64,000 nt of DNA from Salminus brasiliensis (GCF_030463535.1 NC_132900.1:29214721-29278720); one strand, 5' to 3'; shown: positions 46,564 to 59,020, counted from the stretch's first letter. The notes: generated by a model from the sequence alone, not told the origin. Numbers and translations: made by a program.

Positions 46564-47654
46564 CACATATACCCCACCCTCCCCTCCCCTCCCCAAAAGG
46601 TCTGTCTCTTCCCCCTTGCCTAGCTAGACCCAACTGCCGGCCCACGGCGAGGCCCAAAATCTGGCCTCCAGCTGGGCCTTCTGCAGCACAGCCAGGCACC
46701 AAAGCAGGCCCTGACTCAAAAACAAGCCGCAGAGAACGAAACAACAACAAAGGTCTCTGAACGTTTCGAGCGAAAAACGAGCGCTTCCTTTGGAAATTGC
46801 CGTGCGGTCGGGTCTTGAGGGACCAGAAGCTGGGAACAATCTGCCGAGGACTGGAGTTTGCCCCCATTGCCATGGCCATCGTAACCAACTCCTACCACCA
46901 TTGTGGTGTACTCTCTCTCTGGGCTGCCCACACCATAAAGGAAAGAGTAGGCCGGGGTGGATTGGGGAGGGGTCTTTTTTCTGGCTCTGAAGTCAAATTC
47001 AAATGGGGGCTTCTGTAGTGGGGTTTAATGTGGCCTGCATGCCTGTAAGGGAAGAAAGGAGCTAAACAAAAGGGACAGAAGGACTTCCAGCAGCTTTGTT
47101 AGTTTTTCCAGAGGGCCACTATCAAGCCCACCACTGGGCTTCGGCTGTGGGCCCTAAATACAGGTGAGAGACACTGCTGAAAGAGACTCTACCAGAATGT
47201 GCAAGTGCTTTCTGGACATTAGCAGCGTAGGTAACCACTGCTGTAGACCCCGAGCATGTTTAAGGGGGTTTCGAGAAAGAGACACCTCATGTACCTGAAG
47301 CTCTTGGCCTCCATTAGGATGTGTGTTTATTAGTCACACTGCAGTCCCTCTGCAAGTGCCTCTGGGCGTTTGGAGCAAACCCCATCTCATCTGCCCTTCA
47401 TAACCCATTATCCTCACCATTCAAATATCTCAACTGGATTATTTGCATTTATATTTAACCCCCCCCCCCCCCCCACACACACACACACACCCCCCTCAAC
47501 CAAACAGTACTTAACACACACACCCAGACAGACCACACACTCCACCCTTTCCAAACACATTTACAACTGTACGTTATCTCCGTACGTAAAACCTTAACTG
47601 AGCCACGTTTGAGTATCTGTGATTCTTCTCATGGGAGCGCTGGAAAACAGATAT

Positions 47655-48085
47655 ACGCTATATGGACAGAAGTATTGGGACGCCGTTTATTCATTGTTTC
47701 TTTGGAAATCAAGGGTTTTGTTGGAGAATCTGGTCTCTACTGTCCAGGGATGAAAGCCTTATACTAGATTTTGGATGAGTTGGATCATCATTATCCCAAC
47801 TCATCCCAAAAGTACTGGATGGAGCACCACCAACCATCATTCCAAAGAACACAGTTCTTCCACTGCTCCACAGCTCAATGCTGGGGGGCTTTATAGCCCT
47901 CTACTAGCCCATGCCTGGCATTAGGCATGGTGCCAATAGGTTTGTCTAGTATATCTGCTCCAGAGAGTCCTAGTCTATTCAATTGGCAGTACTTCTCTAC
48001 AGGGACTAGACTAGCCGTGCATGTGTATGTGTGTGTGTGTGTGTGCATTTGCACATCTGTGTCAGCCATGGGTGCAACCTAAATC
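47655..48085 (+). mobile_element. MITE family A, fullest + strand copy
   Basis: The 5' end ACGCTATATGGACAGAAGTA with TTGGGACGCC leads through CTACTGTCCAGGGATGAAAG, CAACTCATCCCAAAAGTACT, CCACTGCTCCACAGCTCAAT, the CATGCCTGGCATTAGGCATG segment and TACTTCTCTACAGGGACTAG to a (GT)n run and GTGTCAGCCATGGGTGCAAC. The far 3' TIR is lost. It is non-coding, with imperfect terminal similarity typical of Tc1/mariner-type MITEs. Confidence 0.8.
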
Positions 48086-48814
48086 TTTGGCAGAAGCCAG
48101 ATGGTCCATGCTGTGTGTCGTGAGCTGGGTTGGAGCAAGAGCCCTGGATAGACCATCATCTGGGGTGCCCTGAGGACCTGCTTTGAGGACCACCACCCCC
48201 CCCCCCCCCACACACACACACACACCTGTGGAGAGGTCTGAGAGTGTGAAGAACTTTCAGAGCTTCTTGAAACTGAAGGTTCTTCACCTTGAAGGCCTTG
48301 AAGTCCAGCACCGTTTGGTGATTTCTCCGGCCAGACGCACAACAGCTAAACCTGGCAATTAACAGACGTGCTGAAGCACATGTAGGGGAGCTGGGAATTC
48401 TCGGAACTTTGCTGGACACCACGGTCTCCAGGACTGGGATTGATACATGATACATTTGGAAATCTGGCGATATTGATTTGATCAGTTCCGCTCGGCTCTC
48501 GCTCAGGGCCTCACTGTTAACAGCCTCTCTTTTTCATGAGCCCGACTAACCACATATTAGCCCAGGAAGAGGCTCTAACGCAGGCGGGCTGGAGGTGGTA
48601 GCCTCAGGCTTGTTGTGATGGAAGGGGTGTGTGTGGTATGGTGTGGTGATGGGGGGCAGAGGGGGGGTTCAGGCAGGCAAGACTTACACAGCTTTCCTTT
48701 GGTGTGTGTGTGTGTGTGTGTGTGTATACGTACATGTGTGCAAATAGATGAGTGGGGGAAGTGGCCATTGTTCTGGGAAAGTTAATCCACAATGGTTGAG
48801 TCAGTCGCGTAATG

Positions 48815-48848
<34 letters not shown>

Positions 48849-50039
48849 GAGCATGTTGACCGTGTTGAGCAGGGCTTCAGGTCTGCACGTGTCCAGCATG
48901 TGGTTTGTACAACCCCCCCGCCCTCTCCCACCCACTACCCCAACTTGCTGTATGTCATGGACCGGGGGGATGTAGTGCCCCAACGCTTGTAATCCTGCCA
49001 ATCCCACCCCAGCCATCTGGGGACAGTGTCCAGTGTCCAGCTCAGCACTGGACAAGACGGGGGAGATTTTCTTTTTTTTTTTTTATCAAGAAAAAAAACT
49101 AATAATCTTCCAGTTGACGACTTAGCGGATAAGGGTGGGTGATTTATTTATCGTTATTGTAATAAATGGTGTCGTTACGATGTTCTACTATATAATGAGT
49201 ACGTCATTGGTATCATAGGTACCTCTAGAACGCGGAACGACTGCAAGAACCTTTAATAAAAGACGGTTCTAGATCAGTTCTAGAGCCTGAAGACAATAAC
49301 AGTAACAGTCTGAACTGCGTAGCAACAAGGTGCTGATTGAAAGCCCCATTATGACATCATCAGCCTATTATGACGTCATATTCTTTCATTGATTTTCACC
49401 AATTGTTTGAAAAACTATCGCGTGTATAATTCTATTTTTAGAGCTTACTATATTTTCACGTTACTATTTAAAATTGATTTATTTATTACTATTTATTTAT
49501 TTATGTTTTCACTGGCTAGTTTTGAAATTTTGCGATCGATTATTTAAAACAAATGGATGCTTTGTTTACAATGATGCAGGTAAAAACTAACCAACAAACA
49601 AAACATTTTGCGAAGATTTAGCCGCATGCCGAGAAAACACAGGAGGCTGCCTCATCAGATGAGCTGATGGTCGACTGAACTGCTAGCCTGTATCGTTTCT
49701 TAGCGCAACTGTGACAGATTGTAAAAAGCACCCAGATCATGGGTTTAGCGTTTGAATATTGGTGCTTCCAATGATTGGGCAATGCTGGGCTACCTGTGCA
49801 CATCCCTACTGTCCATTCTAGCTAATTGTGTAGCCCTAGCATCCATCCTTACAAGCCGCTTCGGCCTTTTCTAAGGCTAATTAACTTCACAACATTTGAA
49901 GTTTTGGTCAGGGGCACTTTCACGGTTGCTAAGCCTTCACATAAAGGACAGATCAATGGAGTTGCTCACAACAAAGCCCCCCTCCATCCACCCCACCAAC
50001 TGACTTTGAAATCGCTGATGTCACATGCAAATACCTTGT

Positions 50040-50265
50040 ATCTCCATTTGGGATGTTTTTCACTTTTTGACATTGTCTGAATCTGGTGGTTGTTCTTTAT
50101 ATTGTATCAGAATTTCATCGGTTCGATGAATGGACCAATAGAAATGCTCCGAAGTGAAGTGATCCGAAGGGAATAAGATCTTTTTACATTGACTTCCATT
50201 GAACGTTTAGAAGGTTTTTTCCTCTCCTGTGAAGCTGCCGTTTTGAAGAGATGTTTTTGCATGAC
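50040..50265 (+). repeat. dispersed repeat family D, copy 2
   Basis: The phrases GTCTGAATCTGGTGGTTGTT, GGACCAATAGAAATGCTCCG and TTACATTGACTTCCATTGAA parallel those at 8890-9020. The termini are not defined. Confidence 0.7.
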
Positions 50266-50978
50266 TTTGACGAACTCCTCCTAGCCTCCTTGGTTTGAAA
50301 CAGTCCAATGCTACGTTCTCGCGCAGTCTCGAGCAAGCATGTAGGCCTCGGAGACAAATTAAAAGTGACGAGAGTGACAACAGCATGGCATAATTTAAGA
50401 GGAAGTCTAAAATTAGAAGCTGATTACAAAATGCCATTAGAATAAGGGCTCTGACGCAGCAGTTACCAACATCAGGTAAATGTTTACGGCCTCCAGCAAG
50501 TTCCAGCATTCCAGTAAACAAACCCAGAGCTGCATTTAGTCATGCAGTGTGTAGTCTGCACGGGGGGTTTCTGTACAGCTGGGCCGTCAGCAATGTAACA
50601 GAGCTTGTTGTGCAGTCCATTAGACCACTCAACAGCGCACTGAGCCAGATCACATACAGTGGGTATTTTATGATGTTTACACCCGTGGATCTCAGTCCTG
50701 GCCTTGGAGAACCACTGGAGAGGTTTCGTCTCTATGACACTCCAGTTGAAACCCAGGGAAGGTTTTTTTTTTTTTGCTCATTAGTTGGAAAGGTGTGTTT
50801 TGGGGTACGGTAGCAGTACTCCAGCAGGACTAGGGCTGAGGCCTGAAAATCGTGCCTAGATATAGTGGCTAATATCTGGGCTATGTGGGTTCTGGCTTCC
50901 ATTTTTGGGCTGTGGGCCATGAGAAAATGCATGAGGTGGCCCAGGTTTGGGCCATATCCATGTTACACCATAATCTGG

Positions 50979-51011
<33 letters not shown>

Positions 51012-51028
51012 CGTAACATTAAAATGGC

Positions 51029-51030
<2 letters not shown>

Positions 51031-51084
<54 letters not shown>
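51031..51084. repeat. (AT)n microsatellite
   Basis: A pure AT run preceded by (ATT)n at 50983-51009. Confidence 0.97.
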
Positions 51085-51088
<4 letters not shown>

Positions 51089-51938
51089 CTAAGTATTATG
51101 TAGCTTATCTATATTTCCGTAACTATGTTGGTAGGTATTGATTGGTATCGGTATCAGACATTGATATGATATTGGAAGGAAAATAGGTCCAATCCGCTGT
51201 GCTTACAAATCTGGCCTGAAACAGCACCCTTTCACACTATACCAAAGTAATATAATATATTGTATTATCATAAATATTATAATATAATATTAAATATAAC
51301 ATAAGTGCTTAGGTAGTTTGAAGATACCTTACTTTTAGATACTAGTTGTAGGTGAATAGCTTATATTGTCATATTTTAGTAAAAAATATAGAGAAAACAT
51401 TGAGTGCTCGAGACTTGAATATTAATTTTGTTTTTGTAAAATAAAAGGAAATATTATATCTCTACAGAAAACACATTAAATCCTCGTTTCTCTCATTTAT
51501 AATGTGTTAAAGTCTCTTATTTTCCGCGCAGTGAGAAAACACACCTGTTTTCCGGCAGCGTTTGTTATTGCCCCACGCTGTCAAGCGGTGCGTAATAAAC
51601 GGGATACCAGCAGCCAATCGTAGCGCAAGGAGCGGCATTCCGCAGCCAATCCGAGCGTACCAGGGCGGGGCTAGTCTGAAAACGGGTGGGAAACAAACCG
51701 ATCGCCTTAAAGTGACAAAACAGCGTCAAACGTCAGAAATACGAAACCATAAGGACGGAAAACGCGCTGGATTCGTTAAATAAAATAATAAACGAAACGA
51801 AATTCGCAGTAAAGAGTAGAAATGCCGTGTTTATCCAGGCCTGTTACGCAATTCAGTGAACCCAGAAACCCAGCGAGAGAGACTCTCCCCCATTCAGCGG
51901 ATTTTTAAGCTTATCGGTCACCAGCCATCGATTCAGGC

Positions 51939-51982
<44 letters not shown>
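51939..51982. repeat. (CA)n microsatellite
   Basis: About 21 CA units. Confidence 0.97.
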
Positions 51983-51983
<1 letters not shown>

Positions 51984-52162
51984 GTTAGGAAGACAGAAAC
52001 TGGACTAACTTATAGAAAATCTGCATAAAATAAAATAAATAATAAATAAAATTATTAAAATAATAATTTTAATAATTTGCATAACGTGAAAAACCTGGAA
52101 GAGCTGCTGATAATAAAAGCAAGCTGAAGATCTCACCTGGACGTGTTCCCATAAATGTGTGT

Positions 52163-52199
<37 letters not shown>

Positions 52200-52295
52200 A
52201 GAGAGAGAGCTGCAAGGATCCTCAGTCCAGAGAAGGATAAGTGTGTGAGGTTTAGGAGGTCAATCTGTCCCTTCTTTACTCTATTTACCCCCTCC

Positions 52296-52331
<36 letters not shown>

Positions 52332-52439
52332 TTACACACTTACACCCAGCTCCACCCAATAGATCCAAATGAGGCCTTACATGAGCTATTAGCACTGTGG
52401 GCTCCTCTCCAGCCTCACATATGCATGTATACAGTATGT

Positions 52440-52830
52440 TCACAGACAGCCATAACATTAAAACCACCAACAGGTGAAGTGGGTAACACTGATCTTACTG
52501 AACTTATCTGGTTACCATGGCACCTGTCAAGTCAGGTCTTGAAGGTGATGTCTGAGTGGACATACGTAAGGATCTGAGACACTGAGGACTGGGGCAGAGC
52601 GTCTCTCCTAAGCATCTCCAGGTCTTCTGGGGGTGTACTGGTATGTAGTGGTCAGTACCCACCAAACAGTGGCAGGCTCATGGCGATCCATGGAGGCCTC
52701 ACCTCATGACTTAGAGGACTTAAAGGATCTCCTGCTGACGTCTTGGTGCCGCTGGACCCCTCCCGCTAACTTAAAAGGCGTCCAGTTGAGTTAATAGGGG
52801 TCCAGTTGAGCCTTCAGAGAGTGGACTGAA
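52440..52830 (+). mobile_element. DNA-transposon remnant family B, copy with terminus
   Basis: The left end is CCATAACATTAAAACCACC, followed by AGGTGAAGTGGGTAACACTG, TGACTTAGAGGACTTAAAGG and ATCTCCTGCTGACGTCTTGG. The complement of its left end is the right end of the copies at 20520 and 55620. Confidence 0.65.
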
Positions 52831-52929
52831 ACATGCTTGCCTTCTCAACACGCTCGCCCATACTGCCCTTTGATTTACTGTCCGGCCAGACCGGCCTACA
52901 CGCAGCTTCTTCATGTTTCTCAGAGTTTC

Positions 52930-53300
52930 CATAACCAGAGTTTAACAACTGACCAGAAGATCCAGAGAAAATGGGACCTCTAACAACCATGCAAGACCTG
53001 GTAGACCATCAACACCGACACCCTCTGATAAACAGCACTGAAAGCTCTCATCACTTCAGACCTGAGGTGATCCACAGGTGCTTCTGTCCATCCTTCCACT
53101 GTGAGAAGATGACTGGGTCTGAAAGGATGTGGAGCAGATCAAGAGGCTCCTACTGAGAAAAGCAAACAGGCGATCAGACTGCTGGAGCTGCTGGAGCTGC
53201 TGGAGCTGCTGAAGCTGCTGCTGCTCTCAGAACAATAGACTGACCACCCCAGAACTCAGAGTCCAGACCTCAACATCATTGAACGTGTTTGGCATGAACC
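52930..53300 (+). pseudogene. decayed Tc1-like transposase
   Basis: Remnants of coding in several frames. The segment 53263-53298 reads PDLNIIERVWHE, the catalytic-glutamate box. Near 53130-53165 the sequence matches a transposase segment ending in a PLLRKANR-like string, and 52971-53006 keeps LTTMQDLVDH. Frames are shifted, and a CTGCTGGAG repeat has expanded at 53180-53225. It cannot encode a protein. Confidence 0.65.
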
Positions 53301-53396
53301 CCACACATTTCCCAGACACTGCCTCAGTTCAGTATCTCCGCCACTTCATCCTGAAGTTACAAGGAGTGTTACAAGGCAGTCGATTGGATACATGCT

Positions 53397-53805
53397 GCGT
53401 GTCCAAAAGTTTGTGGACACTCTTTCTAATGAATGCATTCAGCTACTTGAGTTGTACCCATCACTGGGATAGATGCACAAATGCACACACATACACACAC
53501 ACAGGCGCAGTGCTTGTCTAATCCCTGTTAAGAAGTACAGCTAGATAAACATGAACTTTTCGGCACTGTGCTTAATGCCAGACATGGGCTAGACGGGTGT
53601 AAAAAAAAAAACCCCAAAACTCTGAATGCTATCAAATCCTCACAGCAGCGAGGCTGCCGAATCTGGTAGAAAGCCTCCTTCCCTGGACAGTTCAGACAGT
53701 TACTCCAACAAAAGCAGGAGAAACTCTTATTTAATACCCTCGATTGATTTCAGAATAAACAATGAAAGAATGAGCAGGTGTCCCAATACTTTTGTCATTT
53801 AATCT
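53397..53805 (-). mobile_element. MITE family A, near-complete minus copy
   Basis: It runs from GTCCAAAAGTTTGTGGACAC to GTGTCCCAATACTTTTGTCA, so both ends are present, with the family's internal landmarks (CATTCAGCTACTT, TAATGCCAGACATGGGCTAG, CCCTGGACAGT) between. It lies directly against the decayed Tc1 remnant. Confidence 0.82.
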
Positions 53806-54187
53806 TAATGGGATAACAAGCGGACAAAAATGTAGAAATGGTGTAAGAAAAGTCCCCCCCACACACACAACACCCCCAACACCCCCTCACCACCCCACCC
53901 CCCCACACACACACTTATTGCCAAAACTCTGAGTGCAGTTCTTCAACATCCATTCAGTTAAGTATGAAATCCATGTCTATTTCAAAAGTGGCATACACAC
54001 ACACACACACACACACTGAGGGAAGCCCTGTGGCCTGCTGTGGCTCCGCTGAGTGCTGTGCGAGAGTGCTCTCATCCAGAAGAAATATTTGGCTTGGCCC
54101 CCTGCCAGAAGGCCTCAGCAAAGCGCTGCCAAGACATTCCCCCCCATCTACCCGCCACGCGCCAGCAGAGCCTAATGCTGTGGGTGT

Positions 54188-54189
54188 GG

Positions 54190-54230
<41 letters not shown>
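54188..54230. repeat. (GT)n microsatellite
   Basis: About 21 GT units. Confidence 0.96.
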
Positions 54231-54232
<2 letters not shown>

Positions 54233-54319
54233 CGTCCTATTCAACGGAGCACGGGTGATATCCGAAGCACGGCTGATCTTAAGCGTAGGCCTAAAAAAAA
54301 AAAAAAGGAACGGCAAACA

Positions 54320-54610
54320 ATAGGGGTCCAAGCACTTTCTTTCTTTCTATAGGCTACTGTATATACTTCCCTATGGCCTCTTTCAGCTTTGTGTCTCCTG
54401 AAACACTATCTACCCCCCCCCCATCTCTCCTCCACAGCCCGGTGTCTTCCCTTTTGTGAGCTTTATCGGCAGCACTATCTCGGGCTGAAACAGGGAGAGG
54501 ACAGCCTCGCAATAAAGCGATTTCACTTTCAAATCTTTCGAGGTCAGTGGGTTTGTGTTACAAACTCGCTCTTTTATTGAAGCCTCAGTCAAGATAATAG
54601 ATGTGTGGTA
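54320..54610. promoter_or_regulatory. candidate distal prdm1 regulatory element
   Basis: Complex, largely repeat-free sequence about 10 kb upstream of prdm1. It includes a TTTATCGGC segment (54464-54472) and TTTCACTTTCAAATC (54521-54535), whose complement carries GAAAGTGAAA, an IRF/PRDM1-type half-site pair. Conservation is not tested. Confidence 0.35.
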
Positions 54611-54959
54611 TTGCGTTGAGGAGGGGAAAAGCGAAAAAAAGAAAAAGCCACGGTGCTCGATCCTATCAGATCACACCTGAACCAGTTAACCACATGATCA
54701 GATTGCACTGCCCAGTATGTGTCATTTCCCAGAGAATAAGCTGCGAAAAAAAGAACACTTACACTAGAAGACGAGGTAATGTGTGTGTGTGTGTGTGTGT
54801 GTGTGTGGTAGTGTTTACGATGGTGTAGACTCTAATGGCCTTACTCCATTAACTGGAAGGCCTTGCTTGCCTCAGTTTGGGTCTGATGTCATTTCTGTTG
54901 AGTCATTTTGGTGGCACTGAATTTTCTGTTTTGATGTATAAATAGTATGTGTGCTTCTT

Positions 54960-55060
54960 AGATGCGGCCTATTTACCACCCTGTTACTTTGCCTTAAAAT
55001 GAAACGTACAGCTGGTTTGCGGCCCTGCAGCGGCTCACATGAGCCACCTTTTTGTAATTA
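54960..55060 (+). repeat. repeat family E, short copy
   Basis: It shares CTATTTACCACCCTGTTA, ATGAAAC, GCTGGTTT and the pattern CTGC-GC-GCTCAC-GAGCCAC, in order, with 57866-58025. Confidence 0.55.
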
Positions 55061-55463
55061 TTCCACAAAAAAGTCTTACCGGCTAGTGTATTTTTTTTTG
55101 TAGGCATGGCATCATTAGCCAGCTGAAGAGAGAGGGATAGGGTTCACTTCTAGCCTAGCACAGATACTCACTCACATGCCTGGCTTTTTTTTGCCTGAAG
55201 GGCCAACCGGTAAACCAGTAACAGGGTCATGGGCCTGTTACAAGAGCTCATCAAATTTGACCACTAATATACCACCTCAAGACATTCGTAACATTTGCGC
55301 AACATTTCACAAGGAGCTCCCGTCCACTGGTGGCGCTGTTTTGCCCAATAAAACAAAATACAAACAGCGACACAACAGCATTCTGCCTTTCTCCATTATT
55401 GAGCTTCTAAAAAAGGGTTCAATGGATGGAAACATCTGCAGAAATGGTAAGAACCTCACATTC

Positions 55464-55486
55464 TAGGATTAGGATTAGGGTTAGGG
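55464..55486 (+). repeat. short telomere-like TTAGGG tract
   Basis: Four consecutive TTAGGA/TTAGGG-type units; too short to be a telomere. Confidence 0.7.
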
Positions 55487-55619
55487 TAACTCTTTAGACC
55501 CTGTATGTAAGCCCACACTTAAGGTTTTCACTCTGATACCGACATTACTGTCATAATTAACATCAGTTTCATAGGCCCCGGAATTGAACCCTGTGGGACC
55601 CCACAAGAAAGTCCAAAGT

Positions 55620-55817
55620 ACAAACTCCTCTTGACGTCAGGCTGCATGGACGCTCAGGACGTTCATAAAAAAGCCTCGCTTCAAGGATCTTCTGCTAACG
55701 TCTTCGGGACACCTTCAGAGATCTTGAGGAGTGCCTTGACGGGTCAGAGCTGTTTTGGCGGTAAGAGAGGGACCTGTGCAATGTTAGACGGGTGGTTTTA
55801 ATGTTATGGCTGATCCA
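55620..55817 (-). mobile_element. DNA-transposon remnant family B, copy
   Basis: It contains AAGGATCTTCTGCTAACGTC, GGGTCAGAGCTGTTTTGGCG and the terminus GGTGGTTTTAATGTTATGGC, the complement of the 52440 end. Confidence 0.65.
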
Positions 55818-56159
55818 TGATATTAGCGCCTCATGTGTTGGATTTGGATACAGATGATTTTTATGGAGCTTAGGCTGGAAGGCTCATCTGGTCCAAACAA
55901 CACAGGACTGTAATGAATGAATCGGGTTTGCATTATTGACTTTTTTTTTCAGCGACTGTAAAAAAAAACTAGCCCCTCAGACCCCCACAAGTCACCCGTC
56001 CCCCAGGGGTAAGTGTCTCTCATTGCTGCTAAAAAATGGCCAAAAGTTCATCAAATGGCTAAAAACAGTAGCGGCAGCTGTCCTGAAACTGTCCTGAAGC
56101 TGTCCTGAAGCTTGACTTTCCTCGTCACTTTTGTCCTTTTTTAATAGCTGGGCTCAGTC

Positions 56160-56600
56160 GGGGTCAGGAAATATTGTGTACATTTGATTTTTGGCTTTAA
56201 CAGACAGGAGGATTAACCGCACATTGTCTCGTTTGACCTGATTTTACATATGAATTCATCTAGGTTTAATTTGCACTGTATGTGCCAGCTGGAGGCTCAA
56301 ATTAAGACACGGCGGCTGAATTAAAAGTATTGATTTTGTTTTAATCGTCAACGAGGGGGCTAGAATTAAACAGGGTTGGGTCGTGTGAGCTGGGGTTGCG
56401 GAACGAGGCCTTTTAGGGTCCCGCCTAAGCTCCTTTTGGCCTGTCCCGTGCCGCAGCGGCAGCTTTTTTTGGTGATAAATTAAGTCAGGGACGGATATGA
56501 CAGGAGTAGGCCCTGGCCCTTGCTTAATCAGCATTGGGGGGACAATGAGCCCATTTAGCCCACTGGTGGCCCCTAATGAGTGGACACTCAATCACTGCTC
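56160..56600. promoter_or_regulatory. candidate conserved non-coding element
   Basis: Complex sequence with AATTCATCTAGGTTTAATTT, GTGCCAGCTGGAGGCTCAAA and GATAAATTAAGTCAGGGACG blocks and no repeat or exon signature. Enhancer role is inferred from texture and position only. Confidence 0.3.
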
Positions 56601-57724
56601 ACACACACACACAAGCTTGTGTGCCACGTGCTCACACGCTCAGACGTCCCCATACACACACACACACACGCCCGGCAGATCACCTACCACCGGGTCAACT
56701 CATTGATTAATGATTTATTCATTAAGATAAAGTTAATTAAGTTGTCAATATAATTTATTCATTCATTCGTCATAGTTCCTCTCAGCTGCTGTAAGCAGAG
56801 CGTCCGTATGTTTGACCGGTAAAAACAAACCGACTCTATTATTCAAGCTCAATATTATATTATTATAATAATATTATATAAAATATTTAATATAACATCA
56901 TATGTAAAGCAATAAAAAGTGATTGAGTTTATTTCAGTTCAGAGTGTTCGTTTTAATTGGTAATACTTTATCATAATATTATTTATTTTAATTGTTGTTT
57001 TTATAAAATGTATATAATACTATATAACTTAAATAATACAAACATTAAATATACGAACATTGTTTATATTTGTAGTTATTATTGGAAATGTAATATAAGG
57101 TAACAGGTAATATTTTATTAATATTTTTATTTGACAGTTATTTTAGTTTGTTAGTTGTTATAGTTAGTTATTTTCATTTTCAAAGAATTCTCATCGTTTT
57201 GACTGATAAAAAAAAACTGGTCTGACTTTTTAAAGGTGGGCCATGAGACTGGTGATGTGGTGATGACACCAGAAAGATTCAATAATATGAATTATTAGTC
57301 ACTTATAGTTTTATTGAAACAAGTATATATATATATATATATTCTCTAACAAGTGCAGATTCAACTTTTTATAATTCTTTTTAAGTAGATAAGAAAATCT
57401 ATTATTATTGTATTTTAAAATATATTTTTCATTAATAATCTTTCATTAATGTTTCACTGAAAAAATGAAAACAAACATTCTTTAAATTTTTTTTATCATT
57501 TTGTGTCTTTGAAACAAACAGAAAACATCACCAATTCAGTTAAATAACAGGTGCCAATCTGTACTTTGGAGAGTTGTCAAATTAAAGCTGTGTTTGATCC
57601 AAATTTGCCATGTTGTTGGAAATGAATGGCATTCTCAATACCAAATCTTACTATAGTTACAAGAAACAAATAAAGAAACAATAGTTGTTTAATGAATAAA
57701 ACTATTTAATATTTTACATTTTCT

Positions 57725-57810
57725 TCTTACCTTTCAATGGAAGTCAATGGAAAACAGTTTTATTCCAAGTCCTTTTGGAGCATTTCTATTGGTCCGTTTA
57801 TCATGTTAAA
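57725..57810 (-). repeat. dispersed repeat family D, inverse fragment
   Basis: It reads TCAATGGAAGTCAATGGAAA and GGAGCATTTCTATTGGTCCG, the complement of the family-D landmarks at 8940 and 50118. Confidence 0.65.
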
Positions 57811-57865
57811 TAGTAAGTATGTGACTTTGGTTGAGGTGCACAATGCTCTGATGTGGTTATACAAG

Positions 57866-58025
57866 CTTATTTACCACCCTGTTATTATTTTTGTTTTTTA
57901 CATTTAATAATGAAACAAGCTGATTTTCCTTTTTGCAGAGGATTTTTTATATGTGACAAAAACAATGAGCTCTGCTCTGACTGGCTGGTTTATGGCACTG
58001 CGGCAGCTCACGCGAGCCACGTAGG
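57866..58025 (+). repeat. repeat family E, long copy
   Basis: It has the same ordered landmarks as 54960-55060 but with about 60-70 bp extra in the middle (CTGATTTTCCTTTTTGCAGA region). Confidence 0.55.
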
Positions 58026-58649
58026 ATAACAGCTTTGCTTTTAGCGTTGTAACAAAAACATTATTCTATTTTTTGTAATATATTTTGACACTATATAAAA
58101 AACATCTGTCAGATTTAAATAATCTCAAAAAATAAGAAATGACAAAAATAAATACAGGAGGTGACCACGACAAAATGCTATCACTGTGCTGGCAAGAGCC
58201 TTTTTCTGTTTTAATTAATACAATCATAATAAAGTTGAAAAATAAACAGCCTGTTGAGACTATTGTGATGTCACAGTAGTCAGCTCATTTACATATCTCC
58301 AAGCACTTTCCAATCAGCTGCCGTATTTATATATATATATATATATATATGTATTTTTTTTTTTTACATAATTATCAATTACAACAGATGTCATTTACAT
58401 ATATGAGTCTTAAAGGGACAATAACACGAACAACTACGACAGACTGTTTAATTCTGAGGGCTAAAGTGAAGCTGGGTAATGGTTGTGTAAATTGATTGTA
58501 CTCAACCTGTAAACACATAAAGTAACATGATGTAATTAATGTAATTAACTACATTTATTAATTACCTTTCAACATAGTGACAACTTTAGAGGTGTGAAGG
58601 TTGGGATATTTTGGATCCAGTAGACATTTCCATCATTTATCCACTCCCT

Positions 58650-58655
<6 letters not shown>

Positions 58656-58680
<25 letters not shown>
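58656..58680. repeat. C25 homopolymer
   Basis: Twenty-five consecutive C, the largest C run in the window. Confidence 0.95.
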
Positions 58681-58986
58681 TCATCTCCCTCACCCCTCTC
58701 TCCTGAAGGGAGACTCATGGGGGTCTATTGTCTGTGAAAGCGTTGGTCCCTCACACTTACCGTATTTCTGCCCCACTTGGCAACTAAAACCAATCAACCC
58801 CCACCACTTTACCCCACCCACTGTGTTTGTGTGTGTGCATGTGTGTGTGTGTGTGTGTGTGTATGTGTGTATTTACTCTCTATTCAATGATAAGTGACTG
58901 TGCGAGTGGATTACTCTGTCAATGAACTGCTTAAACTGTCACAACTGCTGTACTTTTTGCCCCCCACACCCCCAAACCAAGCCCCC

Positions 58987-58988
<2 letters not shown>

Positions 58989-59019
<31 letters not shown>
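58989..59019. repeat. (CA)n microsatellite
   Basis: About 15 CA units. Confidence 0.95.

Positions 59020-59020
<1 letters not shown>

Larger units (their letters stand above)
44403..51530. other. upstream flank of prdm1, proximal part
   Basis: No gene recognised. It contains microsatellites (44775-44800, 46527-46553, 48705-48724, 48818-48847), poly-C/CA runs (47459-47490, 48189-48224), a MITE (47655-48085), family-D repeat (50040-50265) and (AT)n (51031-51084). ORFs here come from simple repeats or lack family similarity. Confidence 0.55.
56700..58600. other. AT-rich flank, no gene
   Basis: AT-rich sequence with short (AT)n runs (57326-57341, 58327-58350), a family-D piece in inverse orientation (57725-57810) and family-E copy 2 (57866-58025). 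Confidence 0.55.

Noticed and set aside
55176..55466. 96-codon + strand ORF
   Set aside because: No family resemblance, and it lies in DNA beside repeat families B and E.
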